From the NCBI GenBank assembly GCA_963780045.1, contig CAVZZZ010000001.1, forward strand, positions 496,001-560,000: a stretch of DNA of 64,000 nucleotides, read 5' to 3'. The notes below the pieces were generated by a model. It did no database searches. It was not told where the DNA came from and worked only from the letters and a program-made list of their open reading frames with translations. Every line of letters begins with the position of its first letter. The stretch's first letter is position 1. Of the stretch, positions 35,138 to 45,037 are shown piece by piece. The DNA comes from JANXQG01 sp963780045 (GTDB lineage: Bacteria > Planctomycetota > Planctomycetia > Pirellulales > Thermoguttaceae). A program made the position numbers and the translations under genes.

Positions 35138-38100
35138 GTGCGAAGCAGGCCTTTGTTCGCACAGCTTGCGGCATGTGCGGCGGCGTTCTTCGCTGCAGCC
35201 GATTTGCTGTCGGGAGCCACGCCGACGTATACGTTGGTGAACACGATCGGCAGCTTTAGCGGCGGCGATGGACAATTCAACGGCATTCGCCGGCTCGCCG
35301 TGAATTCTACGGGCGACGTCTGGGTCGCGGACCAGAACAACAACTGTCTTGAGGAATTCGGCCCCAACGGCAGTTTTCTGCAAAGCGTCGGCTCGAACGG
35401 CAGCGGCAACGGACAGTTCAGCGGACCCCAGGGCATAACCGTCGATGCCAATAACAACGTCTGGGTTGCCGATTCGGGCAACAACCGCGTGGAAGAGCTT
35501 TCCCCCACGGGCAGCTTCATGAAGGCGTTTGGCTCCTACGGCAGCGGCGCGGGGCAAATCAACGATGCCCAAGCGATTGCAATCGACCGATCGGGCAATG
35601 TTTGGATCAACGACTGGTGGAACAATCGCGTCGACGAGTTCAACAGCAGCGGGACGTTTGTGCGAATGTTCGGCTCCAACGGCAGCGGCCCGGGGCAGTT
35701 CGCGTGGCTGGGAGGACTGACGACCAACTCTTCGGGAAATGTATTCGTCGCGGACGCGAACAACAATCGCGTGCAGGAGTTCACCAACACGGGGACCTAC
35801 GTCCAGTCGTTCGGGACGGCGCAGTTGTCGTTCGACAACGACGTCGCCCTTGACCCGTCGGGGAATGTATGGGTCGCGAGCACGTGGGGCGACGCCTTAG
35901 TCGAATTCAACAGCAGTGGCGCGTATCTCGGTCAGATGGCATTGCCGTATCAGCCCATAAGTCTGGCGTTCGGGCCGGCGGGAACTCTTTGGGTCGCCGA
36001 CCAAGCCGACAATCGCCTGCTGGAATACAAAGCGGCTTCCGCATGGAACGTCAATGCCAACGGTAACTGGTCTCTCGCGGGAAACTGGATTAACGGCGTT
36101 CCTAACGGGGTCAACATTCCTGCTGTATTCGGCGGCGCCATCTCAGCGCCAAGGACGATTTCGACCGATATTCCCGTTACCGTCGGATCGCTGAATTTCA
36201 GCAGCACCGCGAAGTATACGATCGCCGGGCCGCAGACGATCACGCTCCAGGCCACGCCGAGCGACGCGGCCATCGGATGCTCCGGCGCGCACGTGATTTC
36301 AGCGAATTTGGCTCTCGCGTCCAATACCGACGTGACCGTGACCAACCCAACCGACCAGTTGACGCTCAGCGGAGCGGTCAGCGGAGCGGGCGTGGCGCTC
36401 AATTTGTACGGCGCGGGAACTCTTACGCTATCGAGCGGCAATGCCTTCAGCGGCACGACGAACGTAAATGGCGGAACGCTGAACGTCGCGCATCCGCTAG
36501 CGCTGCAAAACAGCACCGTCAACCTTGCCAGCGGCGCGCTCGCTTTTGCCGCGGGCGTCACCAGCCCCGCTTTGGGAGGTCTGGGCGGCAATGGCAATTT
36601 GACCTTGACGACCACGGCCGCTGAGCCCGTTACGCTCAACGTCGGCGGCAACGGACAAAGCACCACGTATAGCGGCGTCCTCAGCGGCGCGGGCGGACTG
36701 CTCAAGCAGGGCGCCGGCGGCTTGGTGCTCGCCACGCCCTGCACGTACGCAGGTTCGACCACCGTTGCCGGCGGGGTGCTCCAGCTTCAAGCGATTGCCG
36801 CCGGCAGCATTGGCATCCATTTTATCGGCACCAGCAACAACGGCCCGTACAGCGGCACAGGCGGCGTGGCGCCGATGAGCAATTGGAATAGCGAGTCGGG
36901 CTACAGCTTCAGCGGGACTACATTGGCGAACAACTCCGGCGCGAATAGCGGCGCAACGTTCTCCATTAGCGGCGCCGCCGGCACTTGGGCAACCGGCAGC
37001 GCAAACGAACTGCTCAACGGATACGTGGCTACCAACGGTTCCAATTCAATGACACTGACCGTCAACGGCATTCCTTATTCGCGATATAGCCTCTATGTCT
37101 ACGTCGGGGATTCGTCGATGGGAAACCAGGAAGAAGCCACTGTCAACGGCTCGACATACTATTATGCTACCGAGGGCGCCACGCCTGTTACGTACACGGC
37201 GATTACCAGCACGAGTTCGGGAAGCTACCAGACGGGAAACTACATTGAAGTCGACGGGCTGCACGGCGCGACTCAAACGGTGACGATGCAGGGGACCACG
37301 CAGCCGTACAGCGGCCTTTGCGACGTCGAGATCGTGAATACGGCCGCCGCCGGCGGAACGAATGTCTTGCCGGCAACGACCCGGCTATCGGTTGCCAGTG
37401 GTGGCACGCTGGACTTGGGCGGCAACAGCCAGCAGGTCGCTTGGCTTTCGGACAGCGTGGCCGGCAGCGGCGGGAGCATCATCAACAGCAGTTCAACGGC
37501 ATCGCTTCTATCCGTCAGTTCCAGCGGCGGCTCGGCAACTTTCAGCGGCACGATTGCCGGCGGCGGCACGCTCGGCACCATCGCGCTTGCCGTTAGCGGC
37601 GCTGGAACCCAAGTCCTGGCCGGAAGCAACACGTACACCGGTCCCACGACAGTCAACCAAGGCAAACTGCTCCTCAACGGTTCGCTCGTCAGCCCGGTGA
37701 CGGTCAACAGCGGCGGCGTCTTGGGCGGCACTGGCAGCCTGAGCAGCGTGGTTGTGAACTCCGGCGGTACGCTTTCGCCAGGCGACGCGCCGGGCGTGAT
37801 GAAGCTCAGCGGCAATCTCACGCTTATGTCCAGCGCGGTCCTGGATTACGAGCTCGGCTCGCCCGCCGACAGCGACGAAGTCCTCATGCCTACCGGCCTG
37901 CTCGCCCTGAACAACCAGCAGTTCACCGACTTCAACTTCACGCCGCTGTCCGGCTTCGCACCCGGCGAATACACGCTCATCGACGCCGGCTCGATCAGCG
38001 GCAGCCTGGGATCGGGCACCAGCGGCACAATCGACGACTATCAGGCGAGCATCGCCGTCCAGGGCGACAACCTCGTGCTCAACGTCGTGCCGGAACCGGG

Positions 38101-38176
38101 GACGCTGGCGCTGCTGGCCAGCAGCGCGCTCAGCTTATTAGCCTACAGATTGCGACGAAGAAGTCAGACGGCATAG
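35138..38176 (+). CDS. Secreted NHL-propeller / autotransporter-repeat protein with PEP-CTERM signal
   Basis: A 1012-aa protein. GTG start behind GGGGAGGT (9-base spacing); signal peptide RSRPLFAQLAACAAAFFAAADLLSGATP. Six NHL blades follow (about residues 35-300), e.g. GQFSGPQGITVDANNNVWVADSGNNRVEEL. A WNVNANGNWSLAGNWINGVP segment begins the beta-strand-rich part, with several autotransporter-associated repeats such as LSGAGGLLKQGAGGLVLATPCTYAGSTTVAGGVLQL and VSGAGTQVLAGSNTYTGPTTVNQGKLLLNGSL. The end VVPEPGTLALLASSALSLLAYRLRRRSQTA is a PEP-CTERM sorting signal (VPEP, helix, basic cluster), implying exosortase processing at the cell surface. No exosortase is in the window. Confidence 0.88.
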   Translation: MRSRPLFAQLAACAAAFFAAADLLSGATPTYTLVNTIGSFSGGDGQFNGIRRLAVNSTGDVWVADQNNNCLEEFGPNGSFLQSVGSNGSGNGQFSGPQGITVDANNNVWVADSGNNRVEELSPTGSFMKAFGSYGSGAGQINDAQAIAIDRSGNVWINDWWNNRVDEFNSSGTFVRMFGSNGSGPGQFAWLGGLTTNSSGNVFVADANNNRVQEFTNTGTYVQSFGTAQLSFDNDVALDPSGNVWVASTWGDALVEFNSSGAYLGQMALPYQPISLAFGPAGTLWVADQADNRLLEYKAASAWNVNANGNWSLAGNWINGVPNGVNIPAVFGGAISAPRTISTDIPVTVGSLNFSSTAKYTIAGPQTITLQATPSDAAIGCSGAHVISANLALASNTDVTVTNPTDQLTLSGAVSGAGVALNLYGAGTLTLSSGNAFSGTTNVNGGTLNVAHPLALQNSTVNLASGALAFAAGVTSPALGGLGGNGNLTLTTTAAEPVTLNVGGNGQSTTYSGVLSGAGGLLKQGAGGLVLATPCTYAGSTTVAGGVLQLQAIAAGSIGIHFIGTSNNGPYSGTGGVAPMSNWNSESGYSFSGTTLANNSGANSGATFSISGAAGTWATGSANELLNGYVATNGSNSMTLTVNGIPYSRYSLYVYVGDSSMGNQEEATVNGSTYYYATEGATPVTYTAITSTSSGSYQTGNYIEVDGLHGATQTVTMQGTTQPYSGLCDVEIVNTAAAGGTNVLPATTRLSVASGGTLDLGGNSQQVAWLSDSVAGSGGSIINSSSTASLLSVSSSGGSATFSGTIAGGGTLGTIALAVSGAGTQVLAGSNTYTGPTTVNQGKLLLNGSLVSPVTVNSGGVLGGTGSLSSVVVNSGGTLSPGDAPGVMKLSGNLTLMSSAVLDYELGSPADSDEVLMPTGLLALNNQQFTDFNFTPLSGFAPGEYTLIDAGSISGSLGSGTSGTIDDYQASIAVQGDNLVLNVVPEPGTLALLASSALSLLAYRLRRRSQTA

Positions 38177-38333
38177 CTTGCTGTCCGCCCACCGCTAAAA
38201 AGGCACAACACGCGCCGCCATCGCGCAGAAGCAGCCGCGAACGTTGTGGTTGGTTTCTTGGGACTCTAGTCCAGCGGGGCGCGGCACGGAACTTGCTGCC
38301 AAAAGGACGAATTCTGCTGACGAGGCTGCGTCC

Positions 38334-38361
38334 TTGCCTGGAGTCGCAGCATGCCTATAAT
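38334..38361 (+). promoter_or_regulatory. Candidate sigma70-type promoter
   Basis: TTGCCT at 38334-38339 and a consensus TATAAT at 38356-38361, spacer 16 bases, 66 bases before the ATG at 38428. Confidence 0.5.
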
Positions 38362-38427
38362 AAGCGCCGAGGGTTTCCGCAACTTCGCGGAAAACCGGGC
38401 CAATCAGCAAACAAGGATGACATCGTC

Positions 38428-38711
38428 ATGAAACGCTCGCAGCTCATTGTCGCGATGGTCGGTTGTGCGGTCCTGTTCATCGTCGCGCCGTCGGCACCGC
38501 GCAGGTCTTTGTCGGCCCCCGTGCTCCGGTAGTATTTGCACCGACCCCCGTGGTAGTTTCACCCGCGCCGGTTGTTGTCCGCCCGGCGCCGGTTGTGTTC
38601 GCCCCGACGCCGGTTATGGTCACATCTCCACGGTACTATCGGGTCGCCAGGCCGTATTGGAGGGGCGCCTACCGTGGTCCGCGGCGTGGCTGGTATCGGC
38701 GCGCTTGGTGA
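38428..38711 (+). CDS. Small secreted Pro/Val-rich repeat protein, frameshifted near 38500
   Basis: The signal peptide MKRSQLIVAMVGCAVLFIVA begins at 38428 behind AAGGA. The frame then slips by one missing base near 38500. The remaining frame reads AQVFVGPRAPVVFAPTPVVVSPAPVVVRPAPVVFAPTPVMVTSPRYYRVARPYWRGAYRGPRRGWYRRAW. The repaired protein is about 94 aa: leader, APTPVVV/APVVVRP repeats and a Tyr/Arg/Trp-rich tail, a composition common among small planctomycete envelope proteins. Function unknown. Confidence 0.6.
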
Positions 38712-38858
38712 GAGGATGGCCTGACTAGCCCGCCGGAAAGCCGGAAGGGCGGCCGACCAAAGCTCGTTCACCGCTGGCGCATCATTTTCGGTGAGGTGTT
38801 CGGCCTCCGAAAAAGCATAACTTGTCCTTAAACCATCTCAATTTCGGAGGGCCTTCCC

Positions 38859-39458
38859 ATGTCAGCGATTTCAGGCGTTAGCGGTATCGGGCCAGCAATT
38901 CTTGAGGAAATGAGGCGCAACTGGGGCTGGTTCATCGCCTTGGGCGCCGTTCTGATAGTGATTGGCGCGTGTGCCATCGGCTCGGCGTTCGTGGCCACTC
39001 TTGCCACCGTGATCGTCTTTGGCTGGTTATTGGTGATTGGCGGCGCATTTCAGACTGTGCATGCGTTGTTGCGAGAGCGGAATTGGAGCCGGTTCTTCGT
39101 TGATCTGTTTGCGGGGATTTTATCCCTCGTCGTTGGCTTCATGCTCCTGGCTAATCCTCTTGCCGGGGCGGAGACGCTGACGCTGCTGATCGCGATGTTC
39201 CTTTTCATCGTTGGTCTGGAACGCATTGTCGTGTCGCTCATGGGTCACATCCACCACGGGGGATGGTTTCTCCTCACCGGCGTCATCGACTTGGCACTTG
39301 GTGTCATGATTTGGCGTCATTGGCCGAGTTCCGGGTTGTGGGTTATCGGGCTCTTTGTGGGCATCGACATGCTGTGCAACGGATGGGCCATGGTGATGCA
39401 AGGAATAGCCCTCAAGATGTTGCCCCGTCACGAAGCGTTGCCCAGCCAAGCGGTGTAG
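38859..39458 (+). CDS. HdeD family (DUF308) membrane protein
   Basis: A 199-aa protein with six predicted membrane helices in pairs: WGWFIALGAVLIVIGACAIGSAFVATLATVIVFGWLLVIGGAFQTVHAL, FFVDLFAGILSLVVGFMLLANPLAGAETLTLLIAMFLFIVGLERIVVSL, GWFLLTGVIDLALGVMIWRHWPSSGLWVIGLFVGIDMLCNGWAMVM. The repeated W.....G.....G pattern is the DUF308/HdeD signature, linked in enterobacteria to acid resistance; the role here is unknown. ATG follows CGGAGGG. Confidence 0.9.
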   Translation: MSAISGVSGIGPAILEEMRRNWGWFIALGAVLIVIGACAIGSAFVATLATVIVFGWLLVIGGAFQTVHALLRERNWSRFFVDLFAGILSLVVGFMLLANPLAGAETLTLLIAMFLFIVGLERIVVSLMGHIHHGGWFLLTGVIDLALGVMIWRHWPSSGLWVIGLFVGIDMLCNGWAMVMQGIALKMLPRHEALPSQAV

Positions 39459-39535
39459 CCGGTCGTAGATCGGACGGAAATCCGTTAGGCTGTCTTGTTC
39501 GTGTCGAACGGCAAGCCGAGGTCGGAAACAACACC

Positions 39536-40831
39536 ATGAATCACAGGATCTGTTGTGGTGGTGAAGCCAGCTTCGCCACCATATTGATCGCGGCTTCGAT
39601 GTTTTTTTGCGCCGGGTGCTTGCAGCGAGACACGCCGGTAGCTGAAGTCGTCCGCCCCGTAAAGACCATGGTTGTTACCGGGGGAGACGAATCGCATATA
39701 CGTATCTTCCCGGGAAAGGTGGAAGCCGCCAGGAGGGTCGAGCTTGCCTTTCGAGTAAATGGGTTGCTGGTCCAACTTCCGGTCAAGGAAGGCGATCGCG
39801 TCAAGGAGGGCGAGCTTATCGCGCAACTGCGCCAAGACGAGTTCGCGGCGCGACTGAAGACCTTGCAGGCCCAGCTCGACAAGGCCCGGACGGACCTTCG
39901 CGCGTTGCGTTCCGGCGAACGGCCCGAGGAGCGGTTGCGACTCGAGGCCCAAGTTCGAGCAGCCAGCGCCAGGCTTGCCAATGCCCGGAGCGAGTTCGAT
40001 CGCGCCGCGCAGCTCCTCCCTATCCGCGCCATAGCGAAGTCGGAATACGATCGCCTCAAAACGTTGTACGACGTCGCGCAAGAAGAGTTTGAGGCCGCGC
40101 GCGAAGTGCTCGAACAAGGAACGTCGGCCAGGGAGGAAGACATCGAGGCCCAAGAGGCGGTTGTTCGAGGGCTGGAAGGCCAGGTCGTGGAAGCGAACAT
40201 CCAACTGAAGGATTCCACCCTCCACGCCCCGTACGACGGCGTCATCGCCAAGCGGCTCGTCGAGCAAAGCCAGACCGTAAAGGCGATGCAGCCGATTGTT
40301 CGGTTTCAGGATGTCGATGAGCTCGAAATCGAGCTGGACGTTCCGGAAACGGTCATGGTTGCCGATCTTCGATTAGCCGACATCGTGCAAATGCTCGCGG
40401 AATTCAGCGGGGCGCCGGGGCTGGAATTCCCCGTTCAAATTCGCGAAATTGCGAAAGCCGCGGATCCCGTCACGCAAACTTTCCGGGTTCGTGTGGGCAT
40501 GAAGGCGCCAAAAAACGTCTCGCTCCTGCCGGGAATGACGGCACGGGTTGCCGTCACGTACCGTCGCGCAGGCATCCTGGGCAACCGCAAATTGGCGCCG
40601 GTATCGGCCGTGCTGCAAGACACGGGACGGGAACAAGCGGTGTGGGTAATCGGTCCAGGGGAAACGGTCTCGCGCCGAGCCGTGAAAGTCGGCGAGGTAA
40701 CAGGCGGTCAGATCGAAATCACAAGCGGACTGGAAGCCGGCGAGCGGATCGCGATCGCCGGAGTGACGAGCTTGCGCGACGGCATGCGCGTCCGCGATCT
40801 GGGCAACGCGCTGGGAGACAGTTCGCCATGA
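39536..40831 (+). CDS. RND efflux periplasmic adaptor lipoprotein (MFP/HlyD type)
   Basis: A 431-aa protein. Lipoprotein signal ATILIAASMFFCAGC (lipobox CAGC). Barrel-sandwich half VELAFRVNGLLVQLPVKEGDRVKEGELIAQLRQDEF, then a long coiled-coil hairpin (about residues 105-220), the second half STLHAPYDGVIAKRLVEQSQTVKAMQPIVRFQD, a beta-barrel domain, and LPGMTARVAVTY. It links the inner-membrane pump encoded next to an outer-membrane channel. The stop overlaps the pump's start (ATGA). The nearest TolC-like gene (12 kb) is truncated, so the channel must come from elsewhere. Confidence 0.92.
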   Translation: MNHRICCGGEASFATILIAASMFFCAGCLQRDTPVAEVVRPVKTMVVTGGDESHIRIFPGKVEAARRVELAFRVNGLLVQLPVKEGDRVKEGELIAQLRQDEFAARLKTLQAQLDKARTDLRALRSGERPEERLRLEAQVRAASARLANARSEFDRAAQLLPIRAIAKSEYDRLKTLYDVAQEEFEAAREVLEQGTSAREEDIEAQEAVVRGLEGQVVEANIQLKDSTLHAPYDGVIAKRLVEQSQTVKAMQPIVRFQDVDELEIELDVPETVMVADLRLADIVQMLAEFSGAPGLEFPVQIREIAKAADPVTQTFRVRVGMKAPKNVSLLPGMTARVAVTYRRAGILGNRKLAPVSAVLQDTGREQAVWVIGPGETVSRRAVKVGEVTGGQIEITSGLEAGERIAIAGVTSLRDGMRVRDLGNALGDSSP

Positions 40832-43800
40832 ACCCCGGCGTCTTCTCGGTTCGCAACGACCGCGCGGTCTTCTTCTGCATGATGCTCTTCGTCGCAGGAG
40901 GGCTTGTGGCGTACCGCCAAATGGGGCGCTTGGAAGATCCGGAGTTCACGATCAAGGAAGCGCTGATCATAACCCCCTACGCGGGCGCAAGCGCCGCCGA
41001 TGTCGCGAAAGAGGTCACCAATCCCATTGAAAACGCGGTCCAGCAACTCGGCCAACTGAAGCGTGTGGAATCCGAATCCTCGCGCGGCAGGTCCGTAGTC
41101 TCGGCGATTATTCAAGACCGGTACCATCGCGACCGGATTCCCCAGGTCTGGGACGAGCTTCGCCGCAAAGTCGCGGACGTGCAATCGCAGTTGCCTCCCT
41201 CCGTGCGCGGAACTTCGATGGTGATCGACGACTTCGGAGACGTTTACGGCATCTTTCTGGCGGTCACCGGCGACGGCTACTCGTTCGCGGAGCTGCGCCG
41301 CTACGCGGAATTCCTTCGTCGTGAATTGCTGCTGGCGCCAAACGTCAAGAAGGTCGAGCTGTTCGGGGAGCAGCAGGAAGTCGTTTTCCTCGAATTGTCG
41401 CGGCAACGGCTGTCGCAACTCGGGATTACCGAAGAGCAAATTTACAGCCATCTGCAGGCGCGAAATGTCGCAGCCGACGGAGGCCGCGTGCGCGTAGGCG
41501 ACCAGCATATCGCTCTTGATCCAAAAGGCCTGTTCGATTCGGCCGAAGACATGCTCGGGCTGGTAATCGGTTCCGACCGGACGGGCCGACAACTCTTGCT
41601 CAGGGACGTAGCGACTCTCCGTCGCGGCAACCAGGATCCGCCGCGGCGGCTGCTCCAATACGACGGCAAGCCGGCCATTGGCCTGGGGATATCCACGGTG
41701 CAGGGAGGCAACGTAGTGACGATGGGCGAAGGCGTGCGGCAGTCACTCGCGCGTTTGAAGGCCTATCAGCCTATCGGCATCAATATTGGTGAAATCAACT
41801 TCCAGCCGGAAGCAGTTACGACAGCCACCAACGACTTCATGTGGAATCTCGCCAAGGCCGTGACCATCGTCTTCGTCGTGCTCATTTTCGCGATGGGCCG
41901 CAAGACCGGCCTGATCATCGGCATGGTGCTGTTTCTCACGATCATGGCGACGTTTTTCGTGATGTACATGAAAGGCGACCTCCTGATGGAGCGCATCTCC
42001 TTGGGCGCATTGATCATCGCTCTTTGCATGCTTACGGACAACGCCATCATTGTAATCGAGGGGATCAAGGTCGGCATCGAGGCCGGCAAAGACAAGCTGT
42101 CGGTAGTCCGCGAGGTAGTCGCGCAAAACCAGTGGTCGCTCTTCGGCGCAACGGCTATCGGCGTCATCGCCTTTGCCGCCATCGGCCTGTCCGAAGACAG
42201 CACCGGAGAGTATTGCAATTCGCTGTTCTGGGTCATCTTCATATCCCTGAGCCTGAGTTGGTTGTCGTCGGTTACGGTCACGCCGCTTTTGAGCTACTTG
42301 CTTTTCAAGCCGACCGGCGGCAAGGATTCTCCGGGAAGCGGTCCCTACGACAGCCTGCCCTTCCGGCTCTATCGTCGTTTGCTGGCGCTGGCGCTTCGCT
42401 TCCGTTGGACGGTCATAGCGATTTCCGTCACTGCCTTCGCCGGGTCGCTTTACGGCTTCAGGAAAGTCGATCAAAGTTTTTTTCCGCCAGCCACGCGACC
42501 TCAGTTCATGCTAGACGTTTTCTTGCCAGCCGCCACCCATATCCGCGAAACAGAGGCCTTTGCCGGCGAAATCCAGCGGTACCTTCAGAATCGGCCAGGC
42601 GTAACCCATGTTACGTCGTTCATCGGCGGCGGCGGTCTGAGGTTCTTGCTGGTCTACAGCCCGGAAACGGAGAATAGGGCCTTCGTGCAGTTCCTCGTCG
42701 ACGTCGATGATTGGAGGAAGATCGACGGTCTGCAGGCCGACATTCAAAAGCGCCTGGACGACAATTACCCCAAGGCCAACGCCGTGGCGAAGAAGTTTCT
42801 CCTTGGTCCAGGCCAGGGAGGACGCATCCAGGTGAGGTTCCAGGGTCCCGATCCCGACAAGCTTCGCCAACTGGGCGAACAAGCACAGAAAATCCTCGAC
42901 GACGACGGGGGCGCGGTCTGCGTGCGCAGCGATTGGCACCAGCGGACGATGGACATTCGCCCTGACTTGTTGGACCTTCAGGCTTTTCGCAACGGCATTA
43001 CGCGCGTCGATGTGGCCCAGGCCCTTGCCGCCAGCTTCGAAGGTCGCGCGGTCGGTTTCTTTCGCGAGACGGGCAGTTCGGGCGCAGGAGTTTACCCCCA
43101 GGAAACGCGACTATTACCGATTGTCTCGCGCCCGCCACTGGAGGAGCGCAGCGATGTACACGCCATCCGCAGCCTCCAAATCTGGAGCCCGGCGGCCGGC
43201 CGGATGATCCCCTTGAACCAGGTCGTTTCCAGGGCCGACGTTGCTTGGGGCGATCCGGTTATCATGCGCCGAGACCGCTTCCCCACGCTAACGGTCCATG
43301 CCGATCCACGCTCCGGTTTGCCGGACCACCTCTTCCGCCGCGTGCAACCGCTGCTTGAGCAGATTGAGCTGCCGCAAGGCTATTCGCTTGAGTTTGGCGG
43401 CGAGCACGAGAGTTCGCGGGATGCCCGAGCCGCCTTGGCGAGGCCCTTGCCTTACATCCTGGCGCTGATGGTGTTGATTGTCGTGTGTCTGTTCAATTCG
43501 TTCCGCGTCACTCTCCTGATCTGGCTGATTATGCCCTTGGCGGTCATCGGCGTGACAACGGGACTCCTGCTGACGAACATGTCCTTCGGCTTCATGGCTT
43601 TGCTGGGAGTTCTCAGCGTCGCCGGCGAGCAGATCAAGAACCAGATCGTCGTCATGAGCAAGATTTTCACGGAAGCTGAAGGCGGCAAGAACCCTTACCA
43701 GGCAATTCTGGACGGCGCAACCGCCAAGATGCGGCCGGTATGCATGGTCGTGCTGACAACCGTCTTGGGAATGATACCGCTGTTGGTGGACCCATTCTTC

Positions 43801-43941
43801 GGATCCATGGCGGTATGCATCATGTTTGGGCTGTCGTTCGCCGCGGTCCTGTCGCTGATCGTCACGCCGGTGTTGTACGCCGTCTTCTTCAACATTCACC
43901 AACCGCCGGCAACCAGCGATGCTACTCCGCGCCAGCTTTAG
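40828..43941 (+). CDS. RND-family efflux pump (AcrB/MexF-like inner-membrane transporter)
   Basis: A 1037-aa protein. First helix FFCMMLFVAGGLVAYRQM, porter motif LEDPEFTIKEALIITPYAGASAADVAKEVTNPIENAVQQL, central helices with ISLGALIIALCMLTDNAIIVIEGI (helix 4, with Asp for proton relay), a second porter half, and C-terminal helices LLIWLIMPLAVIGVTTGLLLTNMSFGFMALLGVLSVAGEQIKNQIVVMSK...MRPVCMVVLTTVLGMIPLL. Helix 10 region reads GVLSVAGEQIKNQIVV, a variant of the usual GLxxxNAIL. Proton-driven drug or metabolite export. Translationally coupled to the adaptor. Confidence 0.93.
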   Translation: MNPGVFSVRNDRAVFFCMMLFVAGGLVAYRQMGRLEDPEFTIKEALIITPYAGASAADVAKEVTNPIENAVQQLGQLKRVESESSRGRSVVSAIIQDRYHRDRIPQVWDELRRKVADVQSQLPPSVRGTSMVIDDFGDVYGIFLAVTGDGYSFAELRRYAEFLRRELLLAPNVKKVELFGEQQEVVFLELSRQRLSQLGITEEQIYSHLQARNVAADGGRVRVGDQHIALDPKGLFDSAEDMLGLVIGSDRTGRQLLLRDVATLRRGNQDPPRRLLQYDGKPAIGLGISTVQGGNVVTMGEGVRQSLARLKAYQPIGINIGEINFQPEAVTTATNDFMWNLAKAVTIVFVVLIFAMGRKTGLIIGMVLFLTIMATFFVMYMKGDLLMERISLGALIIALCMLTDNAIIVIEGIKVGIEAGKDKLSVVREVVAQNQWSLFGATAIGVIAFAAIGLSEDSTGEYCNSLFWVIFISLSLSWLSSVTVTPLLSYLLFKPTGGKDSPGSGPYDSLPFRLYRRLLALALRFRWTVIAISVTAFAGSLYGFRKVDQSFFPPATRPQFMLDVFLPAATHIRETEAFAGEIQRYLQNRPGVTHVTSFIGGGGLRFLLVYSPETENRAFVQFLVDVDDWRKIDGLQADIQKRLDDNYPKANAVAKKFLLGPGQGGRIQVRFQGPDPDKLRQLGEQAQKILDDDGGAVCVRSDWHQRTMDIRPDLLDLQAFRNGITRVDVAQALAASFEGRAVGFFRETGSSGAGVYPQETRLLPIVSRPPLEERSDVHAIRSLQIWSPAAGRMIPLNQVVSRADVAWGDPVIMRRDRFPTLTVHADPRSGLPDHLFRRVQPLLEQIELPQGYSLEFGGEHESSRDARAALARPLPYILALMVLIVVCLFNSFRVTLLIWLIMPLAVIGVTTGLLLTNMSFGFMALLGVLSVAGEQIKNQIVVMSKIFTEAEGGKNPYQAILDGATAKMRPVCMVVLTTVLGMIPLLVDPFFGSMAVCIMFGLSFAAVLSLIVTPVLYAVFFNIHQPPATSDATPRQL

Positions 43942-43974
43942 AAAGCTCCAGGAGCTACAAGAGAGGTCAGGTAA

Positions 43975-45033
43975 ATGCAGACAACTACGACGGCTTCGGA
44001 TGCTCCGGAAAAAACTGATCGGGATCCACTTCGTGTAGATCTCGCCCTGCAAGGCGGAGGCGCGCATGGCGCCTTCACCTGGGGAGTGCTGGACCGGCTC
44101 CTGGAAGAGCCTCGTTTACAGATCGAAGGCATATCCGGCACCTCGGCCGGCGCCATGAATGCCGCAGTGCTGGCGAACGGTTACATGCTAGACGGCCCAC
44201 AGGGCGCCAAGGCGGCCCTGGAGGACTTTTGGCAGCGAGTCTCTCGCGCAGCATTGTTGAGCCCGTTGAAGCGCAGCCCCATGGACGTCCTCCTGGGCCG
44301 GTGGAGCATGGATTCTTCACCCCTTTTCCTTGCTTTCGATTTGGCGTCGCGCATCTTTTCACCGTACGATCTGAGTTTTTCCGCAACCAACCCGCTTGCC
44401 GCGATTCTGGCGGAATGCATCGAGTTTACGAGGCTCGGCCAATCGCCGATCCGGCTCTTCGTGACGGCCACCAACGTGCGGACCGGCCGAGGACGGGTCT
44501 TTCACAATGCAGAGCTCACACCCGATGTGCTCTTGGCGTCCGCTTGCCTGCCCACGATGTTCGAGGCCGTCGAAATTGACGGCGATGCGTATTGGGACGG
44601 CGGCTATGCGGGCAACCCGACGATGACACCCTTGGTGCGCGAGTGCTTCGCGAGCGACACCTTGCTGGTGCAGGTCAATCCGGTTGAGCGAGCGGGAACG
44701 CCGCGATCCGCTCGGGAGATCCTCAATCGTTTGAACGAGGTTTCTTTCAACGCCACGTTGCTGAAAGAATTGCGGATGATGGCCATTTTGCAGCGTGTGG
44801 CCGATCCCGGTGATGCCGAGGGAATTCGCTGGGCGGGAATGCGAATCCATCGAATTGCCAGCGACATGATGACCGATCTGGGCTACTCTTCCAAGCTCAA
44901 CGCCGAATGGGGCTTCTTTTGCATGTTGCGCGACGAAGGCCGCCGCTGTGCCGACGCGTTCCTTTCCGCACACATGGACGACCTCGGCTGCCGCTCCACC
45001 TTCGACCTTGGCGACTTCTTGACGGAGGTATAG
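43975..45033 (+). CDS. Patatin-like phospholipase
   Basis: A 352-aa serine lipase of the patatin family: oxyanion-hole glycines LALQGGGAHGAFTWGVLDRLLEE, nucleophile elbow GISGTSAGAMNAAVLANGY (Ser in GTSAG), and the catalytic Asp in YWDGGYAGNP. No signal peptide, so probably cytosolic or membrane-associated. It starts 33 bases after the pump gene and ends 4 bases before the permease gene. Patatin plus GntP-type permease plus hydroxybutyrate enzymes is a known neighbourhood in proteobacteria; here only the first two are present. Confidence 0.93.
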   Translation: MQTTTTASDAPEKTDRDPLRVDLALQGGGAHGAFTWGVLDRLLEEPRLQIEGISGTSAGAMNAAVLANGYMLDGPQGAKAALEDFWQRVSRAALLSPLKRSPMDVLLGRWSMDSSPLFLAFDLASRIFSPYDLSFSATNPLAAILAECIEFTRLGQSPIRLFVTATNVRTGRGRVFHNAELTPDVLLASACLPTMFEAVEIDGDAYWDGGYAGNPTMTPLVRECFASDTLLVQVNPVERAGTPRSAREILNRLNEVSFNATLLKELRMMAILQRVADPGDAEGIRWAGMRIHRIASDMMTDLGYSSKLNAEWGFFCMLRDEGRRCADAFLSAHMDDLGCRSTFDLGDFLTEV

Positions 45034-45037
45034 CGTT

